Source: Opitutaceae bacterium TAV5 (GTDB lineage Bacteria; Verrucomicrobiota; Verrucomicrobiia; Opitutales; Opitutaceae). From it: a stretch of DNA of 64,000 nt. The translations under genes and the position numbers were made by a program. Below, in pieces: positions 46,198 through 54,375 of this stretch. Each line of letters opens with the position of its first letter. Position 1 is the stretch's first letter. The stretch covers positions 3,457,001 through 3,521,000 of the forward strand of contig CP007053.1 in assembly GCA_000242935.3 (NCBI GenBank), read 5' to 3'. The notes under the pieces were generated by a model, which saw only the letters and a program-made list of their open reading frames with translations, did no database searches and was not told where the DNA came from.

Positions 46198-47082
46198 GTG
46201 CATGTCCCCGTCCATCTCCTGTTCCCGCTGGCGAGCAGCGTCGCCTACGTCTTCGCCATGCTGCTCTTCAAGCGGTCGGGTGACTGGGGCGTGGGCGTGT
46301 GGCGCACCGCGCTGCTCTCCAACCTCGCCATCGCCCTCGCCTTCGCGCCGTTCTGGTTCATGGGCGGGCCCGGACAGCCCGCCGCCCTGCTCTGGCAACC
46401 GCTCGTCGTCGCCGTGCTGTTTGTCGGCGGACAGGTCTTCAGCTTCCTCGCGCTGCACTACGGCGATGTGTCCGTCTCCACGCCCGTGATGGGCCTGAAA
46501 ATCGTGTTCGTCGCGCTCGGCAGCTCGCTGCTGCTGCCCGGTTCCATCCCGGCGCGCCTGTGGGTCGCCGCCACGCTGAGCACGCTCGCCATCGCCCTGC
46601 TGAGCCGCGGCAAGTCGCGCCCCAGGCACCGCGTGGGACTCACCATCGCCGCATCCGCACTCGCCGCGGCCAGCTTCGCGCTCTTCGACGTGTTCGTGCA
46701 AAAATGGACGCCTGCATGGGGCGTAGGCCGGTTTTTCCCGGTCATGTTCGGCATGGTCGCATTGCTCTCGTTCGGGTTCGTGCCGTTCTTCAGCGGCCCG
46801 TTGCGCGCCATCCCGCGTCCCGCCCGGGGCTGGCTGGCGGGCGGCTGCGCGCTGCTGGCCCTGCAGTCCGCCTTGTTCGTCTATGCCGTCGGCGCTTTCG
46901 GCGACGCGACAGTGATGAACATCGTCTACTCCGTGCGCGGCCTCTGGAGTGTGGCCGTGGTCTGGCTTGTCGGTCACTGGTTCGCCAACGAGGAACAAAG
47001 CCTCTCCCCCGTGGTGCTGCGTGGCCGCCTGTTCGGCGCGGGCCTGATGCTGGTGGCGATCTCGCTCGCGGTGATCCGCTGA
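46198..47082 (+). CDS. EamA/DMT superfamily transporter
   Basis: A 294-residue integral membrane protein with about ten hydrophobic helices in two repeated halves (LLFPLASSVAYVFAMLLFKR; FALFDVFVQKWTPAWGVGRF). The GDVSVSTPVMGLKIVFVALG segment fits the EamA domain. The likely role is export or import of a small metabolite, not specified by sequence. The start is GTG at 46198, 16 bases after the isomerase stop, so translation may be coupled. A late lysine/arginine-rich loop (SRGKSRPRHR) divides the halves. Confidence 0.78.
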   Translation: MHVPVHLLFPLASSVAYVFAMLLFKRSGDWGVGVWRTALLSNLAIALAFAPFWFMGGPGQPAALLWQPLVVAVLFVGGQVFSFLALHYGDVSVSTPVMGLKIVFVALGSSLLLPGSIPARLWVAATLSTLAIALLSRGKSRPRHRVGLTIAASALAAASFALFDVFVQKWTPAWGVGRFFPVMFGMVALLSFGFVPFFSGPLRAIPRPARGWLAGGCALLALQSALFVYAVGAFGDATVMNIVYSVRGLWSVAVVWLVGHWFANEEQSLSPVVLRGRLFGAGLMLVAISLAVIR

Positions 47083-47092
47083 ACAACGAGCC

Positions 47093-47108
47093 GGTTTACG
47101 GGTAATCC
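47093..47108. promoter_or_regulatory. Candidate operator, class 2, copy c
   Basis: GGTTTACGGGTAATCC differs from the 36985 site by one base. It lies 66 bases before the MFS transporter start at 47175. It would tie the transporter to the regulator of the PL20-like lyase and the cassette operon. Confidence 0.58.
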
Positions 47109-47174
47109 GGGGTGGCTTTTGCCCGCTGCCGCTTTCATCGCGCAGGGTGGCGTCCTGTCCCTTTTTCAATCCCG

Positions 47175-48584
47175 ATGATGAAACCCTCCATCTCCCTTGT
47201 TCCCTCCATGCCGGCGACACCCGCCGAAAAACCGCGCAAGACATGGTCGGCCGGCACCCTCGTCTACACGACGCCCGCACTTGTGATGCTGTTCGTCTGG
47301 CTGCTCTTCGGGGATTTTGCCTGGTCGATGCGCGAGCGCTCGGTCGGACCGATGGCCAAGTGGTATCTGAGCCACCTCGAGGTGCCCAGCGTCGTTTTCG
47401 GACTGCTGCTGAGCACCTTCCCGCTGGCGCTCTCCTTTGTGCTGACGCCGGTCGTGAGTGTGATGTCCGACCGGCACCGGGGGCGTCGCGGACGACGCAT
47501 CCCGTTCCTGCTGCTCACCAGCCCGCTGGCTGCTGCCGGCATGATCGGCCTGTCTACCATACCATTTGTCGCCCGCTGGGTGCATTCGCATTTTCCGAAC
47601 CAGAGCGAGATGATGGTCTCGGTCATCTGCTTTGCGGTCTTCTGGGCTGCGTTTGAAATCGCGTCGGCCGCCGGCGCCTCCCTGTTCGGAGGGCTTGTCA
47701 ACGACGTCGTGCCCAAGGAACTGCTCGGGCGTTTCTACGGGCTGTTTCGCGCGGTCAGCCTGATTGATGGCATCATATTCAACTACTGGATACTCGGCAA
47801 GGTCCCCGGACATTTCACCCTCGTCATGGGCACGATTGGTCTTTTCTACGGCGCGGCGTTCACCTGGGTCTGCCTCAAGGTGAAGGAGGGTGACTACCCG
47901 CCGCCACCGCCGCGCTCCGCCGCAATCAGCGGGCCGGTGGCCAATTTCCGGACGGCGATCGGCACCTTTTTCCGGGAATGCTTCACCCGGCCTTACTATC
48001 TCTCGGTCTTTCTCATGATGACGGCCGCCTACCTCTCCTTCGGTCCGATCAACACCTTCTCCATCCCCTACGCGCGCAGCCTGCAAATCGACATGGACGT
48101 TTATGGAAAGGCGCTCGCGCTGACCTACCTGATTTCCCTGTGTCTGGCCTACTTCATCGGCTGGATGGCGGACAAGTTTCACCCGCTGCACATGTCGATC
48201 GCATCCATGATCGGTTACGCAGTGGTTTGCGGGTGGGCATGGCTCAACATCGATTCCCAGCGCACGTTTCTCATCGCTTTTGTCGCCCACGGAGTGATTT
48301 CCGGCTGTTTCTTCACCAGCGTGGCCTCGCTCGGCCAGCGGCTTTTCCCCCGCTCGGCGTTCGCCCAGTTCGCTTCAGCCCTGGCCATGATGATGGCCGT
48401 GGGCGGCATGGTGCTGGAACCCGTGGTGGGACTCGCCATCGACTCCGGCGCCCAGCAACGCGACTACAGTTACACCTTCGTGGTTGGCCTGGCCCTGACC
48501 GTGCTTGCGCTGATGATGGCCTTTATCGTCCACCGCCGGTTCATGCGGCTCGGAGGACCGAAGGGATATGTAGCTCCGGAATAA
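47175..48584 (+). CDS. MFS transporter, sugar/oligosaccharide type
   Basis: A 469-residue carrier with twelve predicted membrane helices. The family loop SVMSDRHRGRRGRRIPFLLL between helices 2 and 3 is typical of the GPH/SLC45-like sugar carriers, and helix 10 onward includes ASLGQRLFPRSAFAQFASAL. The tail ends FMRLGGPKGYVAPE, shared nearly exactly with the transporter at 52927, showing recent common origin. It probably brings disaccharides or oligouronides into the cytoplasm. ATG codons at 47175 and 47178 are both usable. Downstream is a PEP-CTERM gene with its own class 3 palindrome. Confidence 0.88.
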   Translation: MMKPSISLVPSMPATPAEKPRKTWSAGTLVYTTPALVMLFVWLLFGDFAWSMRERSVGPMAKWYLSHLEVPSVVFGLLLSTFPLALSFVLTPVVSVMSDRHRGRRGRRIPFLLLTSPLAAAGMIGLSTIPFVARWVHSHFPNQSEMMVSVICFAVFWAAFEIASAAGASLFGGLVNDVVPKELLGRFYGLFRAVSLIDGIIFNYWILGKVPGHFTLVMGTIGLFYGAAFTWVCLKVKEGDYPPPPPRSAAISGPVANFRTAIGTFFRECFTRPYYLSVFLMMTAAYLSFGPINTFSIPYARSLQIDMDVYGKALALTYLISLCLAYFIGWMADKFHPLHMSIASMIGYAVVCGWAWLNIDSQRTFLIAFVAHGVISGCFFTSVASLGQRLFPRSAFAQFASALAMMMAVGGMVLEPVVGLAIDSGAQQRDYSYTFVVGLALTVLALMMAFIVHRRFMRLGGPKGYVAPE

Positions 48585-48630
48585 CAGGGAAAAGTGACAG
48601 CCGGAGAAGGACAGGGCAGCACGCTGTTGG

Positions 48631-48643
48631 TGACACTGTTTCA
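48631..48643. promoter_or_regulatory. Candidate operator, class 3, copy a
   Basis: TGACACTGTTTCA lies 42 bases before the PEP-CTERM gene start. The same 13-mer occurs at 50776-50788 at the start of the LacI gene. It is an imperfect palindrome of LacI-operator form (TGAnAC...GTnTCA). Confidence 0.6.
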
Positions 48644-48685
48644 TCACGCCCGAATCGCTCTTTATCCGGAGAGGCTTTCGCAGTA

Positions 48686-49648
48686 ATGGCGATGAACTCC
48701 CATATCCAGAAACTCCTTCTGTCAGTCGCCCGCCCCGTGACTTTCGGCGCGGCGCTCCTCGCCGGCAGCCTCCACGCAGCCGTTTATATCGAAGAAACCT
48801 TCACCGGTTACACGGCGGGCGCTCTCGCCGGACAGTCGGTGCAGGGGACCGGCTTGTCGGGAACATGGTCGAAAAGCGGCACGGGCTCCGGCTCCACGAC
48901 GGGTGAGCTATTGACCAGCAATCTCGGGTTCGGAAGTCTCGCCAATAGCGGAGGTTCCTTGCGTATCAAATCTTCCGGGCAGGCCTCACAGGTGCTGGCG
49001 GCAGCGGTGGATGTGAGCGGCACAGGCAGCACCATTTATTCCGCTTTCGTTTTCAAAATCGAGACGGCATCGGTACTTCCCCCGTCGGGTTCTCCGAATC
49101 CGACGGCGTCGTTTGCGGGGATGCGTCTTAACAACGGAGGCAATCTTTCCGTCCTGCCTGACGGCAGTGTGGCCGCAGGTGCCGTGCCGTCATCGGCCTG
49201 GCTGAACTCGACGCTGAGCAGCTGGGGAGCCCTCGATGTCGGGGAAACCTATATCGTGATCTCCGAATACACCGGCATCGGATCAACTTCGAATGCGGGC
49301 GGCATCCTGACCAGCTATTATCTGACCGAAGCCCAGTTCGAGGTTTTCAAGACCAACGGATTTGCCGGCATCGCCTTGGCGAAGCAGACCGACGGAACCG
49401 TATCCGCCAAGACGTACGCGAAGGCGACCTCCGGAAATTTCAGCATCACCGGCAGCGCGCTCCAGTTTGCGCTCAACGACAAGGGGGAGGCCGACGGCCT
49501 GAGCATGGTGGTCGATGCCGTGCGTTTCGGCGATTCGTTCGATGCCGTCACACCGCAGGCGATACCCGAACCGGGGACCTGGGCGGGCATGGCGGGCCTC
49601 GCGGTGCTCGGGATCGCTGCCGCGCTGCGCCGACGCCGGCGGGCCTGA
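48686..49648 (+). CDS. PEP-CTERM sorting-signal secreted protein
   Basis: A 320-residue secreted protein of unknown function. Signal peptide about 1-31 (TFGAALLAGSLHAA). The mature protein begins VYIEETFTGYTAGALAG and is beta-rich, like LamG or other carbohydrate-binding sandwiches. The C-terminus is AIPEPGTWAGMAGLAVLG then a run of basic residues (LRRRRRA), a full PEP-CTERM signal. The ATG at 48686 is used; another is at 48692. It is followed by a clear terminator at 49685 and preceded by the class 3 operator, so it is probably a single-gene unit controlled by the neighbouring LacI protein. Confidence 0.85.
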   Translation: MAMNSHIQKLLLSVARPVTFGAALLAGSLHAAVYIEETFTGYTAGALAGQSVQGTGLSGTWSKSGTGSGSTTGELLTSNLGFGSLANSGGSLRIKSSGQASQVLAAAVDVSGTGSTIYSAFVFKIETASVLPPSGSPNPTASFAGMRLNNGGNLSVLPDGSVAAGAVPSSAWLNSTLSSWGALDVGETYIVISEYTGIGSTSNAGGILTSYYLTEAQFEVFKTNGFAGIALAKQTDGTVSAKTYAKATSGNFSITGSALQFALNDKGEADGLSMVVDAVRFGDSFDAVTPQAIPEPGTWAGMAGLAVLGIAAALRRRRRA

Positions 49649-49684
49649 GTGGCATTTCCACAAAACCGGTCGCCGGATCATGCC

Positions 49685-49714
49685 AGCCGCCTTCGTTCAG
49701 GAGGCGGCTTTTTT
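49685..49714 (+). terminator. Rho-independent terminator after PEP-CTERM gene
   Basis: AGCCGCCT (49685-49692) pairs with AGGCGGCT (49702-49709), followed by six T (49709-49714). It overlaps the 3' end of the convergent LacI gene, whose stop codon lies within the stem-loop. Confidence 0.88.
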
Positions 49715-50776
49715 GCGTTTGTGCCTGGCCGGCGGGACGGGTGGAGCCGCGGCGCCAGCCGTGCGATCGGGCAGGGTGGCGCCCTCGTGCCAGAGATTGC
49801 GCAGCGTCACGATCTTCGGCGTGGCCGGCATGCCGATCTCGCCGTGCTCGAGCGCGTCGCATAACATATTGGCCGCCTCCATCCCCATGCTCCGGTGATC
49901 GGCGGCCAGCCCCGTTTCGGGGCGTCCGGGCATGCAATCGAGGCGGCACAGCGCCACGTCTTCCGGCACCCGCACGCCGGCCGCCTGCAACCAGTCGAAT
50001 GCCGCGCCTTCGTTCACGACGATTGCATCGGGTTTTTCCTTACGGAGCCACTGCCGCAAGCCATCCGGCGACCAGGGGTGTTTTTCAGCCAGCGGAGCGA
50101 GCGCGGGGACGTCGCGGTTTTTGTCACAAAAAAGCAGATACGATCCGCGGACGTTCCAGCGGCGGCGTTCCTCGTCCGCCTGCGACAGGGCCAGACCGAT
50201 GCGCCGGTAGCCGCGATCGCGGATTTTTTCAAAGACCTCGAAAAGCTCTTCCGGAGACTCGCGTTCCACGCGCGGCAGCAGCGGCGCCGCGAGCGAACGC
50301 CCCACCGTCACAGCAGCGATGCGCGACCAGTCTATCGCCATGGTGAAGGGTGCCCAGGCCGGCGGTGACGTCACCGCCACGCCGCGAATTCCCTGCCACC
50401 AGAATTTTCGGGAAAGCACCTTCTGGTCCTCCGCATTGCGATTGATCTGGAAACACTTGACCCAGTATCCGCGTTTTTTGGCCTGCGCGAAAAAACCGTC
50501 GAAACAGGGCTGCAACCAGGGCAGATTGTCGAGGTGAGTCCAGATCTCGGAGCTCAGAAAGCCGAGCTGTTCGCGGTAGGCGTTCTTTTGTGAACGTCGC
50601 GCATAGGACATGGCGTTGGCCATCAGGGAATCGCGCACATAACCAAGTTCCTCCGCGGCTTTCAGCACGCGCTGACGCTTTTCCTCCACCACGTTGGGCA
50701 TGCCGCGCAATACGCGCGACGCCGTGGACAGGCTTACGCCGGCCTTCGCCGCCAGGGTTCGGAGATTCACGCGCAT
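49697..50776 (-). CDS. LacI family transcriptional regulator
   Basis: A 359-residue regulator. The DNA-binding domain starts at the N-terminus: LRTLAAKAGVSLSTASRVLRGMPNVVEEKRQRV, hinge AAEELGYVRDSLMANAMSYA. The sensor domain has RGYRRIGLALSQADEERRRW and KPDAIVVNEG, and the C-terminal tail (PPARHKRKKAAS) is basic. It is divergent from the pseudopilin gene at 50851. A class 3 palindrome touches its start codon, which suggests autorepression and control of the pseudopilin; the same palindrome stands before the PEP-CTERM gene at 48686. Confidence 0.92.
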   Translation of the reverse strand: MRVNLRTLAAKAGVSLSTASRVLRGMPNVVEEKRQRVLKAAEELGYVRDSLMANAMSYARRSQKNAYREQLGFLSSEIWTHLDNLPWLQPCFDGFFAQAKKRGYWVKCFQINRNAEDQKVLSRKFWWQGIRGVAVTSPPAWAPFTMAIDWSRIAAVTVGRSLAAPLLPRVERESPEELFEVFEKIRDRGYRRIGLALSQADEERRRWNVRGSYLLFCDKNRDVPALAPLAEKHPWSPDGLRQWLRKEKPDAIVVNEGAAFDWLQAAGVRVPEDVALCRLDCMPGRPETGLAADHRSMGMEAANMLCDALEHGEIGMPATPKIVTLRNLWHEGATLPDRTAGAAAPPVPPARHKRKKAAS

Positions 50777-50788
50777 GACACTGTTTCA
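50776..50788. promoter_or_regulatory. Candidate operator, class 3, copy b
   Basis: TGACACTGTTTCA overlaps the first base of the LacI gene start codon (minus strand) and lies 62 bases before the pseudopilin start at 50851. It matches the site at 48631 exactly. The position suits autoregulation. Confidence 0.62.
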
Positions 50789-50850
50789 ATGAGCCGCTGT
50801 TGCGCGTTCGACAAGCGAGGACTCACGTCGTTACCCACACCCGAATCCCG

Positions 50851-51531
50851 ATGAACACATTTACAGCGCCCCGCACCCTGCCTGTTCGCACCGCCCGTTC
50901 CGCTCCGGCGGCTTTTACGCTGATCGAGCTGCTCACCGTTATCGCCATTATCGGCATTCTGGCCGCCATCCTGATTCCGACCGTCGGCGCCGTCCGCGCC
51001 AAGGCCCGCGCCTCCCAATGCGCTTCCAACCTGCGCCAGGTCGGCATGGCCCTGCAACTTTACGCCGAAGACCACAAGGACCTGTTCCCGAGTACAGGCT
51101 ACATGGGGTATACCAAGGAAGAGGAGATGCCCTGGATGTGGAAGCTCGCTCCCTATGCAGGGCTGCATCTCGAGCAGCTCGGCCCTGTCGCGGAAGGGAA
51201 AACCAAATCGGCCGGTATTCTGGTCTGCCCGTCCTTCGATCCGAAAGATCCGGGCAATCGCATTTCTTACGGCTATAATCTCCTCATTACTCCGACCAAT
51301 TCCTCGATGTGGAAATATCGTCGTTCCGCCGTTGAAAATCCCTCGCGGGTTTTTCTCCTGCTCGAAATCGGCGATCCGGCAACCGGCGCCAAGGAGGGTG
51401 CGGGGCCGGATGGCGCGGGACTTCAGTTTCGCCACTCCGGAGACTCCGCCAACGTCCTCTTTGTCGATGCTCATGTAAGTTCCGTGAAAAAGCCGCTTTC
51501 AGGCACCGATCCACGCTGGAAGTGGTGGTAA
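50851..51531 (+). CDS. Type II pseudopilin-like protein
   Basis: A 226-residue protein with a 20-residue leader and prepilin signal [20 protein letters not shown]. After the helix, [20 protein letters not shown] is characteristic of DUF1559-like pseudopilins. The C-terminus has [20 protein letters not shown], a variant of the H-X9-DG motif with DAH in place of DGH. It is probably inserted in the inner membrane and processed by prepilin peptidase. It leads into the alginate lyase paralog and an MFS transporter, the same order as at 6887, where a pseudopilin precedes two lyases. Confidence 0.88.
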   Translation: MNTFTAPRTLPVRTARSAPAAFTLIELLTVIAIIGILAAILIPTVGAVRAKARASQCASNLRQVGMALQLYAEDHKDLFPSTGYMGYTKEEEMPWMWKLAPYAGLHLEQLGPVAEGKTKSAGILVCPSFDPKDPGNRISYGYNLLITPTNSSMWKYRRSAVENPSRVFLLLEIGDPATGAKEGAGPDGAGLQFRHSGDSANVLFVDAHVSSVKKPLSGTDPRWKWW

Positions 51532-51572
51532 CAGCCCGGTTCGTCGCCGTCAGATTCCGGTCGGACCAAAAA

Positions 51573-51592
51573 GTATCCCGATAACGGGATAC
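51573..51592 (+). other. Perfect palindrome: terminator stem or operator
   Basis: GTATCCCG (51573-51580) and CGGGATAC (51585-51592) flank ATAA. The sequence TTTTCTGTTTT follows six bases later, so it may end the pseudopilin transcript; A-tracts precede it, allowing either direction. It is also only 17 bases before the alginate-lyase-like start and could be an operator. Confidence 0.55.
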
Positions 51593-51609
51593 CCGGACTT
51601 TTCTGTTTT

Positions 51610-52905
51610 ATGAAAATCAGCTCCCTTGTGTTTCTTGCCCTGACGTTCATGACGACGCGAACGGTGCCATGTGGCGCAGCATCCGTCAGCCCATCGGGTC
51701 CGGAACCCGCACTGCCCGTACTTTGCACGTTGCCGGCAAGCCCTCTCGCGACTGCCCGCGCCCGGCTGGCTGCCAATCCGCACGATCCGCACTACGCCCC
51801 CGCGCTCGCCGCACTTCGTGCCGAGGCAGAGGCCGCGCTGAAGCAGCCTCCTGCGTCCGTCCTGGACAAAACGCTGACTCCTCCTTCCGGCGACAAGCGC
51901 GACTATTACAGCTTCGGCCCCTACTGGTGGCCCGACCCGAAAAAACCGGACGGCCTTCCCTGGATCAACATCGACGGCAAGGTCAACCCTGCGAACTACG
52001 AAGGAAACGACCGCGTGGCATTCAAACGGCTCTGCGAAAACGTCCGGACGCTCGCCCTCGCGCATTACCTGGAGGGGAACGCCGCCTGCGCGGAACACGC
52101 CGCCCGCAGTATCCGCGTGTGGTTTCTCGACGAGGCCACCCGGATGAATCCGAATCTCGACTACGCCCAGGCCATCCCCGGCCGCCAGAGGACGGGAGGC
52201 GTGGGCACCATCGACGGCGCCGTCCTCCTGCAGCTTATCGACGGGATCGTCCTGCTCGAAACCCGGTCGCCTGAATCGTCTCCGTGGTCGGCGGCGGACC
52301 GCAAGGAGATGCGGGCATGGCTTTCCGGATACCTCGCCTGGTATCTGGAAAGCCCCGTCGCCACCGCGGCCGGAAAACGCGGCGCCAACAACAACATCTC
52401 CACCTGGTACGACGTGCAGGTCGTGCAACTCGCTCTCTTCCTCGGCCGTCGCGATCTCGCCCGCCGGACGCTCACCGCCGCCCGTCACGACCGGCTCGTT
52501 TCCCAGGTGCTCCCCGACGGACGCCAGCCGCGCGAACTCGCCCGCGTGGCCCCGCTCGGCTATTCGGAATTCGGCGCCCGCGGTCTCGCCACGCTGGCTC
52601 ACCAGGCCTCGCTCCTCGATCCGGAACTCGGCCATGTCTGGTGGCATCGCGCCGAACCGGGCGAAGTCGTCCCCCGCCTCCGCAAGGCCATCGAATTTGT
52701 CTCCCCCTATGCCAATTCGCAGATCCCCTGGACGCCGCCTCATGGCAAGGGCGGCGACCAGGGCGGCGCCCGCGCCGACATCCGTGACCTGCTGGTTTTC
52801 GCCTCCGTCCATTATACGGACGCGTCCTTCCGGGCGCTGCTCGGGCCGCAGTTGTCCGATTCCGGATACACGAAAGAGCGGTGGCGGCTGTTCATCACTC
52901 CCTGA
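51610..52905 (+). CDS. Alginate lyase family protein lacking the catalytic-site His
   Basis: A 431-residue exported protein of the PL5-like alginate lyase family. Signal peptide about 1-22. Family motifs are present: YWWPDPKKPDGLPWINIDGK, FLDEATRMNPNLDYAQA and GRQPRELARVAPLGYSEFG with the Arg and Tyr. The motif usually read NNHGTWYDVQ is here NNISTWYDVQ, so the His that works with Asn in PL5 enzymes is Ile. It may be inactive, substrate-binding, or use another base. The gene is followed after 21 bases by an MFS transporter gene and is probably co-transcribed with it. Compare the paralog at 10249, which keeps NNHG. Confidence 0.85.
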   Translation: MKISSLVFLALTFMTTRTVPCGAASVSPSGPEPALPVLCTLPASPLATARARLAANPHDPHYAPALAALRAEAEAALKQPPASVLDKTLTPPSGDKRDYYSFGPYWWPDPKKPDGLPWINIDGKVNPANYEGNDRVAFKRLCENVRTLALAHYLEGNAACAEHAARSIRVWFLDEATRMNPNLDYAQAIPGRQRTGGVGTIDGAVLLQLIDGIVLLETRSPESSPWSAADRKEMRAWLSGYLAWYLESPVATAAGKRGANNNISTWYDVQVVQLALFLGRRDLARRTLTAARHDRLVSQVLPDGRQPRELARVAPLGYSEFGARGLATLAHQASLLDPELGHVWWHRAEPGEVVPRLRKAIEFVSPYANSQIPWTPPHGKGGDQGGARADIRDLLVFASVHYTDASFRALLGPQLSDSGYTKERWRLFITP

Positions 52906-52926
52906 GCGGCGGAAAGCCGGTTTTCG

Positions 52927-54357
52927 ATGCCACCTCCCTCCACCGGATCATCCCCTCCTCCTTCTTCTCCGGTCGCCCTTCCGGAAGCGGCCAAACCTGC
53001 CGGGAAAACCTGGCAGGCGGGCACGCTCACCTACACCTCGGCCGGTGTGGTCGTCCTGTTTTGCTGGCTGCTGTTCGGGGATTTTTCCTGGGCGATGCGC
53101 GACCGGTCGGTGTTTCCGATGGCGAAGTGGTACCTCAAGAGCCTCGAAGTGCCTAACGTCCTCTTCGGTCTGCTCGTCACCTCGTTTCCGGCGTTGATCG
53201 GACTGTTTCTCGGTCCGGTCATCAGCATGAAATCCGACCGGCATCGCGGACGCTGGGGGCGGCGCATTCCCTTTCTGCTGGTCACGACGCCGCTCGCGGC
53301 TTTCGGCATGGTCGGGCTCGGGGTGACGCCATTCATTGCGAAATGGGTGCACGGGCATTTTCCGGAGCAAAGCGAAATGGTGGTCTCGGTTCTCTGTTTC
53401 GGCGTGTTCTGGGCGGCTTTCGAGTTTGCGACGATCGCGGGCCAGGTGGTGTTTACCGGGCTGATCAACGATGTCGTCCCCAGGCCCTTGCTCGGAAGAT
53501 TCTTCGGACTGTTCAGGGCGGTAAGCCTGATCGACGGCGTGATTTTCAACTACTGGATCATGGGCAAGGTGCCCGATCATTTCACGCTGATCCTGGTCAT
53601 CGTGGGCGTGTTTTACGGGGCCTCGTTCATGGTGGTTTGCCTGAAGGTGAGGGAGGGAAATTATCCGCCGCCGCCGCCCGTGCCGGTTGACGAAAGGGGA
53701 CGGCCGGTCGGCGCGGGCACACGGATCGCCGGCGGCATGAAAACCTACGCGAGGGAGTGTTTCGGCAGCCGGTACTACCTGTCGGTTTTCGTAATGCTGA
53801 CGTTTGCCGGGATGGCCTTCCTGCCGGTCAACACGTTTTCCGTTCCGTATGCGGAGAGCCTGGGGATGAGCATGGATTTTTATGGAAAGTGCCTGGCGGT
53901 GACATATGCGATTTCATTCACATTGGCGTACGGTATCGGCTGGCTGGTGGACCGGTTCCATCCGCTGCGTGTGAGCATGGCGGCGATGGCGGGTTATATG
54001 CTGGTAGCGTTGGCGGGAACGCTGGTGGCGACAACACCGGAGCGGTTCGCGGTGATCTACGTGCTGCACGGCGTGTTGTCCGGCGCCTACATGACGAGCG
54101 CGGCGTCGCTGGGGCTGCGGCTGTTTCCGCAATCGAAGTTCGCGCAGTTCGCGTCGGCGGCCGGTGTGGTGTATTCGCTGTTCATGATGACGCTCGGCCC
54201 GGCGGTTGGAGCGGTGATCGACTGGACGGGCAATGTCTACCGGCACACGTTCACGGTTGGCTGCGCGGTGGCGCTGGTGACGTTGACGGCGCAGGTGCTG
54301 GTTCACCGGCAGTTCATGCGCTTTGGCGGGCCGAAGGGATATGCGGCGCCGGAATAA
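52927..54357 (+). CDS. MFS transporter, sugar/oligosaccharide type
   Basis: A 476-residue carrier of twelve helices, closely related to the transporter at 47175: the loop SMKSDRHRGRWGRRIPFLLV, the middle VSLIDGVIFNYWIMGKVPDH and the ending FMRFGGPKGYAAPE are all shared in form. It is in the GPH/SLC45-like branch of the major facilitator superfamily. As the gene after the alginate-lyase-like protein, it may take up the oligouronides produced. The N-terminal leader (MPPPSTGSSPPPSSPVALPE) is Pro-rich and not conserved. Confidence 0.88.
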   Translation: MPPPSTGSSPPPSSPVALPEAAKPAGKTWQAGTLTYTSAGVVVLFCWLLFGDFSWAMRDRSVFPMAKWYLKSLEVPNVLFGLLVTSFPALIGLFLGPVISMKSDRHRGRWGRRIPFLLVTTPLAAFGMVGLGVTPFIAKWVHGHFPEQSEMVVSVLCFGVFWAAFEFATIAGQVVFTGLINDVVPRPLLGRFFGLFRAVSLIDGVIFNYWIMGKVPDHFTLILVIVGVFYGASFMVVCLKVREGNYPPPPPVPVDERGRPVGAGTRIAGGMKTYARECFGSRYYLSVFVMLTFAGMAFLPVNTFSVPYAESLGMSMDFYGKCLAVTYAISFTLAYGIGWLVDRFHPLRVSMAAMAGYMLVALAGTLVATTPERFAVIYVLHGVLSGAYMTSAASLGLRLFPQSKFAQFASAAGVVYSLFMMTLGPAVGAVIDWTGNVYRHTFTVGCAVALVTLTAQVLVHRQFMRFGGPKGYAAPE

Positions 54358-54375
54358 GCCGGGCAAAGTCCGTCC

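Noticed and set aside
48671-48687. GGCTTTCGCAGTAATGG as a fourth class 2 operator
   Set aside because: Several mismatches to GGTTTACGCGTAATCC and poor symmetry; the class 3 site close by is the better candidate.
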